In this document: positions 11,706-22,493 of the stretch, in pieces
Numbering within the stretch: position 1 is the first letter of the stretch
Layout: every line of letters begins with the position of its first letter
Origin: Erigeron canadensis
Lineage: Eukaryota; Streptophyta; Magnoliopsida; Asterales; Asteraceae
Length of the DNA stretch: 64,000 nucleotides
Assembly (NCBI RefSeq): GCF_010389155.1
Contig: NC_057768.1
Location: 43,565,633-43,629,632 of the forward strand
Direction: 5' to 3'
The notes under the pieces: generated by a model
The model's database searches: none
Told to the model about the DNA's origin: nothing
Seen by the model: only the letters and a program-made list of their open reading frames with translations
Program-made: the position numbers and the translations under genes

Positions 11706-14480
11706 CTCCCCCTCAAGTTGAATAGCGGGATTACCGAAATTCAACTTGCTTAGACATTTATTAAACATGGAAGTACCCACCGCTTTGGTTAAAATATCAG
11801 CAAATTGATCTTCAGACTTAACAAAAGGCAACTTGATAATTCCATTTTCAAGCTTTTCCTTAATAAAATGACGATCAACTTCCACATGTTTGGTTCTCTC
11901 ATGCTAAACTGGATTTTCTGAAATCTAGATAGCAGCTTCATTGTCACTCATTATCTGGATGCTTTCTCTAGGAGCAAAACCAATTTCAGATATCAGTTTT
12001 CTTAACCATAATGCTTCTGCTAAGCCTCTAGCTATACCTCTGAACTCGGACTCAGCACTTGATAAGGAAACAACTTTTTGTTTTTTACTCTTCCATGTAA
12101 CTAGATTACCTCCTACCATAGAAAAATAACCTGAAGTTGATCTTCGATTACCTTTGTCTCCTGCCCAATCAACATCTGTATATATCTGAATTTTAAGATG
12201 ACCATTAGCCTTAAATAATACCCCATATCCTGTTGTTCCTTTAAGATATCTGACAATTCGCAAAACTGCATCCATATGATCAACCTGAGGTTGGTGCATA
12301 AACTGACTCACCACTCCAACAGCATATGCTATATCTGGACGGGTATGAGCCAAATAAATAAGTTTTCCTACCAATCTTTGATATTTATCTTTATCAGCAA
12401 CTTTAGCTTCTGTCTTCATAAACAATTTTTGATTGATGACCATAGGTGTGTCAGCTGGTTTACAGTCAATCATCCCTGTTTCAGCTAAAAGATCTAGTAT
12501 ATACTTCTTTTGACAAAGGAAGATTCCACGATTCGACCTTGAGACTTCTATTTCAAGGAAATACTTAAGATTTCCCAAATCTTTCATTTCAAATTCTGCG
12601 AATAATGCTGTCTTTAGTCTCTCAATTTCTTTTTCATCATTTCCAGTGATAATCATGTCATCAACATAAATAATTAGACATGTCACTAGATTCCCTCTAT
12701 GACGAAGAAATAATGTGTGATCTGAATTACTTTGTTGATATCCATACTTCTTCATAGCAAGTGTAAACCTTCCAAACCAAGCTCTAGGTGATTGTTTTAA
12801 TCCGTACAAGGATTTCTTCAATTTACAAACTTCCCCGGGTCTAAAATCATGAGAAAAACCTGGAGGAGCTTCCATATAGACTTCTTCTTTTAGATCTACA
12901 TGCAAAAAAGCATTCTTTACATCAAATTGTTGAAGAGGCCAACCCTTATTTGCTGCTATTGAGAAGAGAACTCTTATTGTATCTAATTTTGCAACAGGGG
13001 AAAAAGTCTCTGAATAGTCAATGTCATATGTTTGAGTGTATCCTTTCGCAACCAACCTTGCTTTGTACCTTTCCACATCACCATTGGGTTTATATTTAAT
13101 TGTATAGATCCACCTGCAACCTACCGGCTTCTTTCCTTTTGGCAAACTGCATTTATCCCATGTATTATTCTTACTGAGTGCTTCCATTTCACAATCCATA
13201 GCATCTTTCCACATTTTCAACTTTAAAGCATTCTCTACTCCTGATGGAATTTCTTCCGAATATAACTTTGCTGTAAATGCCTTTGCTTCTTCAGACACAT
13301 ATCCTTCTTCAGACACATATCCTTCGGTGAGAACTTTGAAGGGGGTTTTCATATTTAGAATCTTTGTAGGAAGACGGTTAATCAAATAAGTAGCAGTAGC
13401 TAGAGCTTCTGGCCAAAAACTTTTTGGAACTAAGGACTCAATAATAAGTTCCCTAGTCATTTCTAAGAGAAGTCTGTTTTTTCTTTCTGCTACACCATTT
13501 TGCTCTGGAGTATCAGGACAAGAGGTTTGATGGACTATTCCCTTGGATTGAAAAAATTAGTTCATTTTTGAGTTCACATACTCTCCACCATTATCCGTTC
13601 TCATAACTTGGATAGATTTTTGAAACTGAGTTTGAACCATATTATAAAAAACAGTGAATCTATCAAAAACTTCATCTTTGTTTTTCAAAAAATAAATCCA
13701 AGTCATTCTGGTGCAATCATCAACAAATATCACAAAATACTTGTAACTATGACCTCCAACAACTGGTGCAGGACCCCACACATCTGAATGAACTAATGAA
13801 AAAGGAATTTTAACTCTAGTATTACGAGGTTTAAAAGTTTGCCTATGACTTTTAGCAAGGATGCAAGTCTCACAAACAATTGGTTTATTCAATGGAAAAA
13901 GTTTCGGAAACAAAACATGTAAATAACTAACTGACGGATGTACCAATCTTCTATGCCATAACCATGTTTCTCTTTCACTTGTTCCATGAGCAAGCATCAC
14001 AGTTCCACTTTCAGTAACTTCATCAACATAATACAGTCCATCTCTCTCAGTGCCACGCCCAATAATCCGTCCCGTCCTGATATCTTGTAACAGACAAAAA
14101 GTTGGATGCATGAGAACTGAGCAATTAAGTTCTTTTGTCACATGACTTATTGATAATAGTTTATGTGATAACGAAGGAACATAAAGACAATTAGTTAAAT
14201 TAATGTTCGAAGAAATTTTAACGGTTCCTCCATTTTTAACATCCATTTTTCCCCGGTTAGCCGCTTCTATATGAGTTTTACCAGCCTTAGAAAAAACTGA
14301 AAAATCAGACAACTCATATGTCATAATATCGGTAGCACCACAATCAAAAATCCATGACCCGTTTAATTTATTATTAGATTGGGCCATAAAAACTTTTCCT
14401 TTAATTTTTGATGGGCAAATATTTGTTGGTGGATTTATATTAATTAATGGGCTTACACCCATTCCAACCGTCCCACCCAT
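11706..14480 (-). pseudogene. copia pol: protease, integrase, RT, RNase H (broken)
   Basis: One reading frame interrupted by nonsense codons at about 13557, 11925 and 11905. From the 5' side: a protease-like segment with DCGA where D-S/T-G-A is usual; an integrase HHCC zinc finger (HRRLVH, CETC); an integrase core with DVWGP and DNGGEY; SFWPEAL; a reverse transcriptase with YVDDMI; and RNase H with YTDVDWAG and DNEAA. Between integrase (TPFKVL) and RT the usual long linker is mostly missing, and an 18 bp tandem duplication gives EGYVSEEGYVSEE. The shortened linker and altered protease indicate a defective copy. Confidence 0.92.
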
Positions 14481-14515
14481 TCTAGTCGTCCCACCAGAAA
14501 CACTCCACCTTCTTT

Positions 14516-15736
14516 TTAATTTATGAGTGCAACTACTTTCAATTGTATTATATATATATATATATGTTCATCAGGAGAATGAAGATAAGGGTTAATACTC
14601 CTTCTTTTCTTTCTACCTTCCACCACTGAGAAACCGCCCCCATCACCCTCACTGAATCCGGCCGCCGCAACCCCACCAAATCCTTTTTCCAATCTGTGAT
14701 TATCACTGCTATTTTCTTTGGTTGTATGGTTTGCTTTGGTGGCCTTTTCGGTGGCATTAAATCGCCGTCCCTTTTTATTTTCTATCCACCATGCCGGATA
14801 TCCAACTAACCGGAAACATTGCTCCTTGGTGTGCCTATTCATCCCACACTCATCACAAAAAAGATGTGATTTGTCATCTAGAACTTCCGATTTGGGTTTG
14901 TTTGATTTGATTTTATCATTTATGCGGCTGTACTTTTTTGTTGCAAAGACAAATCCTTCATCTTCTCTTGCTACTAATCCAGTGGCGATGCCTGATGATT
15001 CACCGGCGGCGGCGGCGGTGGTTGCTCCCAGAATATTCTGGTGAGCGGCCTCCTTTCGAACGGTAGCATAAGCTGCTTCGACTGCCGGTAACGGATCGGT
15101 TCGAAGAATCTCTCTTTTGATAGATTTGAATTTTCGATCCAATCCATTTAAAAATTGGAATAATTTCTGTTCAGATCTAATCTTGGCATACGTTTTGATA
15201 TCATCAACACACTTCATAGGGTTTGGATCTACAGGATCTATCTCACCCCAAACCCCTTGAAGCGATATCCAGAAATCTTCTAATGATTTTTCGGATTGCT
15301 TGATTTCATTTGCTTTGACATGCAGGTTAAAGGCTTGTAATTTATCTTTCCCGCTACTATAAGTAGTAACCAATGCATCCCATAAATCTTTGGAGGTGGA
15401 AAATTCGGTTAGATTTCCGGCGAGATTTGGCTCTATATTTTGGATGAGCCACGAAAATACGATAAGATCCTCTTGCTCCCAAATTTCATATTTTTCTGAT
15501 GTCGATTTTTCTGGAGGTAGATCGGTTAAGTGATTTAATAATGCTTTTGATTTTCCGCCAATGGCAACTCGAATCATTCGAGTCCATAACGCGTAATTTT
15601 GACTGTTGAGCTTAAGATTAATTTGAAGGTTATTGGAAAGTTTTGGGTTTTGTGATTGATTATTATTAGTTTGTATCAAGTTGGCTAGTTGAAGCATTAA
15701 TTCGGAATCTTTTCCTGAGCCGCCGGGTTCACCCAT
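14516..15736 (-). pseudogene. copia gag, frameshifted from pol
   Basis: An open frame of 406 codons from an ATG in good context (accatgg on the minus strand). Residues around 40-70 (LNSQNYALWTRMI) are the copia gag N-terminal domain. Near residue 293 is a CCHC zinc knuckle (CDECGMNRHTKEQC). The frame runs into a TA microsatellite near 14555 and ends there, while the pol frame resumes in a different phase, so gag and pol are uncoupled. The tail after the TA repeat is probably not native. Confidence 0.9.
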
Positions 15737-15818
15737 GGTGGCACAGATTTTGATCGGATTTTTCGAAGAATTTACGGTTTAGATGATGAGCCTAACGAGT
15801 ATGTCGGCTTTGATACCA

Positions 15819-16009
15819 TGTGAATAAAGGGTTTTAGAATTGAATGATTGTATTATATTAAACGATTGGGAATAACCCCAATTTATACAAGAGAAAATCA
15901 TGAAATAAGGAAACTAAATATATGAGTCGGTTATTGAATTCTTGGCAGCCAAGTCATGTTCTTCTAAATATGGGAAGTGATGATATCTTTCTGATCCTAT
16001 TGTCTAACA
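15819..16009 (-). repeat. LTR (5' LTR of the copia element)
   Basis: 191 bp copy of the LTR at 11515. The primer-binding site adjoins its inner edge, and AACCA follows its outer edge. Confidence 0.95.
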
Positions 16010-16789
16010 AACCAACATAACACGAAACTATACATGTCCGGCAGACAAAAAAAAAAAAAAACAAGCGATCACCAATACTAATACCATAGATGTACATTTA
16101 GGTCATTGCATAACAATTAGTCGATGTCCTAAACTTACAAACTAGAATCACAGATTTGTAATTGACGACCTCACCAAGTTAGCAATTTGAAGAACACTCG
16201 GCAAGAAGCCACTGATAACTATCACTGATAATACTTCATGACCATGATAATCATAATACTACCCACCACAAAGTTGTACTACAGATTGATACAATCATGA
16301 TGTGCTCTTTGTATATATGCCATTCCAATCAAACGAATATGAAATTATACAATTTTTTTTAGCAAATGTTATAGACGTCATGAATTTTTAGGTTCCAAAA
16401 AACGTTGCGCATAGTGAAGACGATGTCAAGCCATCTTGCTTTATCTGATACATCACCTTAATTTTTGTAATCACACCACATATATAAACAACATTTATCT
16501 ATATGTTTTGCATCATGCTGTTGCAAATCGATGATGATGACTTTTTTCCTATTGAGTTTTTCATTTTGTCAAATAAAAAAAAAAGAGTTCTTTTTAACTA
16601 AAATGTACACAACTTATCTAGAGTATCCCGTAGCCGTTTTCAAACTCTTTGTGGCTATTATCACGAAAGAGTCTAAAAATATAGGCTTGTGAAGAAGATT
16701 AAAAAACACAAGAAACATTACCTTAAAGGGCCAAAATTCCACTACACAATATTGAATCTACGGTACATCTTAAAAGGTGGCTATATAAA

Positions 16790-16821
<32 letters not shown>

Positions 16822-17183
16822 CACAAGCGTTTTTTTTACCCGTACCATATGCGGTTATTTCAAATAGATGTTTAAGAAAGTGAGTTTTTGATTGTATATT
16901 ATTATATTTGACAAATTATAAATTATAAGAATTAATATTGTGTTCGACTAATAAATAACTCAATAATTACAACATCATTATATAGATCTAATTTTATTTG
17001 AAAGATGCACTATTTGTTATACGTATTTTACCATAAAGTTTATAGAGAGAAAAAATATCCAATATGCAATGAAATCTATAAAATTATTATTGTACTATGA
17101 CCTTAAAATAACTAAATACTTAATCAAATCATATTATATTGTTATGAGATACACGTCCAAATCAAAATATTAATATATTTAAT

Positions 17184-17473
17184 TAGCCATCTGTTTTTTT
17201 GATAAGATTTGATTCGATAAATATGAAAGAAATTTAACTTTTATTTTATTTTGGGTATATATATATATATTGAAAAAATACATGGAGATGTCACATAGGA
17301 TAAATCTTATGTGGCAACGTTTAAAAATAGCTATCTGTTTTTAGATAAGATTTGTTTCGATAAATATGAAAGAAATTTGACTTTTATTTTATTTTGGGTA
17401 TATATATATTGAAAAAATACATGGAGATGCCACATAGGATAAATCCTATGTGGCAACGTTTAAAAATAGCTAT
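17184..17473. repeat. Tandem duplication, two units of about 145 bp
   Basis: Units start near 17184 and 17329 and are nearly identical apart from the length of a TA run. Each carries a short palindrome, cacataggat-aa-atctta/ctatgtg (about 17293 and 17432), the sort of hairpin found at MITE termini. Confidence 0.8.
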
Positions 17474-17687
17474 AAGTTAAAGAGGATGGTTTAGAATGCT
17501 TGGATTCCTACTGTTTTATATAGATTATAGATGTATGTATATATAATAAAAGAAGATTGTTTTTTATAAGTATTTTTAGAATGTTTTTGATGTGGCAAAT
17601 CCATAGTTCACCTTAAAAAAATTTTATTTAACTATGATGTCATATTTATAAAATAGAAAAAGCCTTTTACATCTTTAATAAAAGTAT

Positions 17688-18015
17688 TAATAATTTATAT
17701 AAAGAAAAAAAAATCTCTCTTAGATAATATTTATCTTTTTTTATTTACTTAATGTAGTAGTCATTTTTATTTTAAAAGTTATTATTGTGTTAGTGATTTA
17801 TTAACTATATAGTTATTGTGTTAGTTGAATTATTAGATTTATATCAAGTCAATCATTTATATAAAGAAAAAAAATTCTTTGTTAGATAATATTTGTCTTT
17901 TTTTATTTACTTAATGCAGTAGTCATTTTTATTTTAAAAATTATTATTGTGTTAGTGATTTATTAACTATATAGTTATTGTGTTAGTTGAATTATTAGAT
18001 TTATATCAAGTCATA
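17688..18015. repeat. Tandem duplication, two units of about 160 bp
   Basis: Copies begin near 17688 and 17850, share tttatataaagaaaaaaa at the start and ttatatcaagtca at the end, and differ at few positions. Non-coding. Confidence 0.8.
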
Positions 18016-18344
18016 ATGCTTTAATTACAAACATCATATATATATATTTTATTATATTTTATAATTTAAAATTTTAATTAACATATCCGGGTTGATTAAT
18101 TAGTAAAAATAAAAATAAACAATTGGTGGAGTATTTAAATTATACTAGTGAAATATCTCGCGATGCTTGTTACGACGAGTAGTGTAGGTTATTGATGTAA
18201 AATGAGTATTGTATATTTTAAGAGTTAAAGGTAGATCCAATAAATTAATTTTATAAGAGTTATTATATTTATTTCAAGTAAATATTATAGTGAATAAATG
18301 GATTTGGTTTATCAACAACTTTAGTAGATATTAAAAAAAAAACA

Positions 18345-18630
18345 TATATACTCAAAAATCATCTTAAACATACTAAAATACCATAGTTTCCTCGAATTTT
18401 CACAAAATACCCACGAGATTTGCGATTTTGAGCCAAAATCTTAAATCTCATTTGCGATTTTTTTTTTTTTTAATCTTTTATGTAATGTAGAGTAAATAAA
18501 ATCTTGCATAAAATCTAATCAAAAAGGTCAAAAAATTTATAAAAAGTCAAATTCGCCAAAATGGCAAATGAGGCTAAAATCGCAAATCGGATATGTGTTT
18601 TTATGGGTATTTAAGATATTTTGGTATATT
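18345..18630. mobile_element. MITE-like inverted repeat upstream of the unit 1 helicase
   Basis: The arm gatttgcgattttgagcc (about 18418-18436) faces ggctaaaatcgcaaatc (about 18572-18588), with weaker complementarity outward to about 18345 and 18630. It lies about 160 bp before the helicase start codon, where the promoter should be. There is no matching structure upstream of the intact helicase at 28077. Confidence 0.5.
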
Positions 18631-18791
18631 TAAGATAAATAAAATTTTGATTATTTTTCTTGTTTTACTTGAAAGGGGGAAAAAGTATAAATATGGACCT
18701 CCCAATTCCGATTTGGGGCAATCAAACCCTAAAAGCACCGTACGTACGCCAAGAAATCGAATATCAAATTGGACGATCATCTGAACGAAAC

Positions 18792-20630
18792 ATGAAACGG
18801 TCAACAATACATGACGATTTAGGCGAGAAATTGCAGTCGAAAAAGCCCGTTTTTCTCACTAAACGAGAGCGAGAGCAATTAGCCCTTCAACCACAGCAAA
18901 AGCCGCTTTCCGATGGCCGAGGCAGAGATAGGAAACGGACTAGGGAACAAAGAGAGTATGATAGAGAAAAGAATCAAAAGGAGAGAGAGCGCGAAAAGGA
19001 ACTCGAGGCGATCAAAGAGCAGTATTTAGGAAGTAAGAAACCTAAGAAGAGAGTGATTAGTGAGAAGCTTCGGTTTTCTTCCGACTGGGAAAATACCGAG
19101 GATACGTCTCGTGACATGAATGTCTTGTATCAGGCGAAGCCCTTGTTTGGGACAGGTCTTTGGGCGGGTATGGATAGAATAGAGCAAAAGAAATTCTCTG
19201 TAAAGAATGAGAAACAGTTTACAAAGAAGGATAGGAGAGTTGATCGTCACTGGTCAGAGAAGATACTTGGAGACATGAAGGAAAGGGATTGGACGATATT
19301 CAGGGAAGATTTTGATATATCGTATAGAGGTTCCAAAGTTCCTAAACCGATGAGGACTTGGGTTGAGAGTGGGTTGAGTTATGAGCTCCGGAAAGCTGTG
19401 GATAGGGTCGGTTACAGGACTCCGTCTCCTATTCAAATGGCGGCGATCCCTCTTGGTCTTCAACAACGTGATGTTATTGGAGTTGCGGGGACTGGTTCAG
19501 GTAAAACTGCTGCCTTTGTTCTTCCTATGTTAGCTTACATTAGTATATTACCTCCTATTAGTGAATTAAATGAGGTTGAGGGTCCTTATGCGGTCGTCTT
19601 GGCACCTACTAGAGAACTAGCACTGCAGATAGAGGAGGAGACTGTTAAGCTTGCTCGTTATGTAGGCATTAAAGTTGTTTCTATTGTTGGCGGGCAGTCG
19701 ATTGAGGAACAAGGGTTTAAGATTAGACAAGGGTGTCAGGTTGTCATTGCTACTCCCGGGCGTTTGAAAGATTGTTTGGAGAGACGTTATGTTGTTTTAA
19801 ACCAGTGTAACTATGTCGTTCTTGATGAGGCTGACCGTATGATGGACATGGGGTTTGAGCCACAAGTTGTGGGTATTCTTGATGCAATGCCGTCAAGTAA
19901 CTTGAAACCTGAAAATGACTATGAAGACCTTGATGAGAAAAGGATATATAGAACCACATATATGTTTAGTGCTACGATGCCTGCAGCTGTTGAGCGACTA
20001 GCCAGAAAATACTTGAGGAACCCTATTGTGGTGACTATTGGAACTGCAGGAAAGGTGAATGATTGTATTACACAGCATGTTATCATGGTGAAAGAATCAG
20101 AAGAAATGCCTAGATTGAAAAGGTTGCTTGATAGACTGGTGGATAAAAGAGCCATTGTGTTCGTAAACACCAAAAAGTCTGCTGACTTTGTATCAAAGAC
20201 ATTGGAAAAGTCGGGTTATCATGTGACAACTTCACACGGTGACAAGTCACAAGAGCAAAGAGAAATCAGTCTTGAGGGTTTCAGGACTAAGAGATTCAAC
20301 ATTTTAGTTGCCACCGAAGTTGCAGCACGAGGGATTGATATACATGATGTGACTCATGTCATAAACTATGATATGCCTGGAACCATTGACAGTTATACAC
20401 ATTGTATAGGACGCACAGGGCGTGCGGGGAAGACAGGCACGGCTACAACATTCTTGACGCTTGATGATTCTAATGTGTTTTATGATCTCAAGCAGATGCT
20501 TACAGAGAGCAAGTGTTCCGTGCCTCCTGAACTTGCTAGACATGACGCTTCCAAGTTCAAGCCTGGATCGATTCCTGATAGACCATCTAGAAGAAATGGC
20601 ACAGATTCATTAAGGTTTTTATGCAAGTAA
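18792..20630 (+). CDS. PRP28/RH21-like DEAD-box helicase, shortened copy with altered motifs
   Basis: An intronless open frame of 612 codons from the ATG at 18792, chosen because MKRS and the following [16 protein letters not shown] align with the start of the intact paralogue at 28077; an in-frame ATG also exists at 18693. The helicase core is readable: Q motif (PSPIQ), motif I AGTGSGKT (about residue 232), DEAD (343), SAT (392), [11 protein letters not shown] and ARGID. Differences from the paralogue: the Arg/Asp-rich N-terminal tract is largely gone; about 40 residues between the LFG and DRHW regions are missing; motif I has G for E; and motif VI is HCIGRTGR instead of HRIGRTGR, losing a conserved Arg. 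The C-terminus differs. No stop or frameshift breaks it. It may be a young pseudogene or a diverged gene. Confidence 0.75.
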   Translation: MKRSTIHDDLGEKLQSKKPVFLTKREREQLALQPQQKPLSDGRGRDRKRTREQREYDREKNQKEREREKELEAIKEQYLGSKKPKKRVISEKLRFSSDWENTEDTSRDMNVLYQAKPLFGTGLWAGMDRIEQKKFSVKNEKQFTKKDRRVDRHWSEKILGDMKERDWTIFREDFDISYRGSKVPKPMRTWVESGLSYELRKAVDRVGYRTPSPIQMAAIPLGLQQRDVIGVAGTGSGKTAAFVLPMLAYISILPPISELNEVEGPYAVVLAPTRELALQIEEETVKLARYVGIKVVSIVGGQSIEEQGFKIRQGCQVVIATPGRLKDCLERRYVVLNQCNYVVLDEADRMMDMGFEPQVVGILDAMPSSNLKPENDYEDLDEKRIYRTTYMFSATMPAAVERLARKYLRNPIVVTIGTAGKVNDCITQHVIMVKESEEMPRLKRLLDRLVDKRAIVFVNTKKSADFVSKTLEKSGYHVTTSHGDKSQEQREISLEGFRTKRFNILVATEVAARGIDIHDVTHVINYDMPGTIDSYTHCIGRTGRAGKTGTATTFLTLDDSNVFYDLKQMLTESKCSVPPELARHDASKFKPGSIPDRPSRRNGTDSLRFLCK

Positions 20631-22493
20631 ATCATGCTCTGGATTCAGTTATCTTGCGTATAGTATACGCTGGTTTTGAAAATGCTATAGAAGGAGACGA
20701 GGTCCCCAAATATCTGATGAGTCGAAGTTAGTATCTTTTCTTTGTCATCGTTGGACATGTAAAAACATTTCTTTCTAGATATCAATAGTATCTATTCTTA
20801 ATTAGATGCCTTTCTTGATCTTTTGTATGCAGTGGTGGACTGGTGGTTGCTTATACATTGTAGGGGAAGTCATTGGACCACCCTTACAAGAAAAAGGTTT
20901 CAACATAGCTTATATAAAATTTTTATGGAACCCTATGAGAAATTTTTGGTGAATCCCCTTAGCTTTGAAAAGAAAAAAAGAGGTAGAAATAAGCCCAATT
21001 TGAAATCCAAGACTAAAATAATAATAGATAAAAACTCACGGTACCATCTTGCTATCTAACAACCGACTCCAAACAATGAAACAAAAACCCTGATTCATTT
21101 TGCTGTAAAGCTTGAAATCATAAATAGACCAGCAAAGCATTTAACATTTGATTTTGCCAAGGTATGTTTTCATGGTGTAGAAATCATCACATTTACTTCC
21201 CCTTTTGACTTCCCTCCGCGGCTTTCCCACCGCCCAGTAGAAAGAAATATCAAAAATGAATGAGGAATATAACCATTTGATGTGCGCATTTTCTGGGACA
21301 TATAGTAGTTATATTTTCTTGTGTTTTATTTTAACATTCCAGCCTTCCAGGTGAATTAATTCTTATCTATTTATCCTATATTCATTTTATGAGTGAAATG
21401 TGATTATCAATATGTAATTAATTATGTATATTGTGTTTGTTTTAGGTACTTATTAAACAAAACAAAGAAGACCAGATAATTTTTTGCTTGATATTCATAA
21501 GACAATAAATGTAGTTGAATGATGAACTTATGACGAAATTTCAGTGTCTAAAACCTCGTCGAGTAGTACTGTAACAATGTTTACTCTTTAATAGTGCCAT
21601 TACTTCATGTTTTTACGTTTGCATATGTCACCCATTTTAATTTTTTTCTTTAATTTTTGCCTCAGCTAAGTTATCGTGACAATCTCAAGGAGTATGTGGT
21701 ATGTGTCAGCATTCTGTTTTTTGCTGGCAGAGTGGCATCTGGAAGCAAGTCATTGTTATTTCCTTGGCTATTTCTATCCTTGATTTCTCAGATTGCTCTT
21801 CAACATTTAAATCATTGTAAGTGACCAGTTACTTTCGGTTATGTAGACTAATTGTAAAATGATTTTATATTTAGACAATTAGACGATTAATTTTTCTGTA
21901 AATACAGATCTGATTATGACTTTGCCTGTCAAATCAGTGGCTCCTATCTCTATGGGTCAATACTTAGACTGTGAGGTGTGAGGCGTCCTCACCCCAAAAC
22001 GCCTAGAAGACTCCCCCTACACCACCCCCATAGGCGACATGTTTTTTTTTTTTTTTGCTTTGGCGTCCAATTTAATCCCCCAAATTAACTCCCTTTTAGT
22101 CTTAAAAGATGCAGACAACTATCCAAGATTTGAGGCAACTTGAGAATTGCTTCACTCCAAGACTTTCGAGGGCTTTTTGGATAGTGGTTTGGCGCCACAT
22201 GGCGGAAGTCCCCCCTTAAGAGGCTTGCCTCACTCCTCTTAGTCTTAGCAACCTTCAGAAGTTTGGCTCAAGCCAAGCTCTCTCTCTCTCTTTCTCTGAA
22301 AAAGCCTTTTGCTTCAATGCTATTAAATTACCGGAGTTTATTAAACATGTATTTCCCTTTTGTTATAAATGTAAAATGTTGTACATGTCGCTAGAAAAGC
22401 ATATTTAAAGACAATTATCTTTATGTACAACCTCTTATAACGTTTTGACCATAGTTTTTGAAACTATGTTTAACAAAATCCTAAATTAATGAT
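20631..22493. other. Region between unit 1 helicase and DHHC pseudogene
   Basis: The first hundred or so bases resemble the 3' UTR of the intact helicase (ctggttttga followed by atgctatag), showing the duplication includes untranslated sequence. The rest has no gene that I recognise; a 79-codon open frame at 20823 resembles no family known to me. Confidence 0.6.

Larger units (their letters stand above)
11515..16009 (-). mobile_element. Ty1/copia LTR retrotransposon, decayed
   Basis: A 4495 bp element on the minus strand, bounded by 191 bp LTRs and a perfect 5 bp target duplication AACCA (11510-11514 and 16010-16014). A primer-binding site matching initiator tRNA-Met (tggtatcaaagcc on the minus strand) lies at about 15799-15818, and a polypurine tract (cttgagggggag) abuts the other LTR near 11706. 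Order gag, protease, integrase, reverse transcriptase, RNase H is copia-type. The coding region has a frameshift near the TA repeat at 14555, stops near 13557, 11925 and 11905, and an apparent internal deletion near 13335. It is therefore not autonomous. It interrupts unit 1 of the DHHC/helicase duplication. Confidence 0.96.
16015..18690. other. AT-rich intergenic region with tandem repeats
   Basis: No gene. It contains microsatellite near 16790-16822, two tandem duplications (17184-17473 and 17688-18015), a possible Helitron end at 18145 and an inverted-repeat element at 18345-18630 just before the unit 1 helicase. Confidence 0.7.

Noticed and set aside
18792..20630. Unit 1 helicase as a retrocopy of the other
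   Set aside because: The gene is intronless anyway, and similarity continues into the 3' flank alongside the DHHC duplicate, so segmental duplication explains it better.
20823..21059. 79-codon open frame after the unit 1 helicase
   Set aside because: No domain or known similarity, biased composition, and an AT-rich setting; likely chance.
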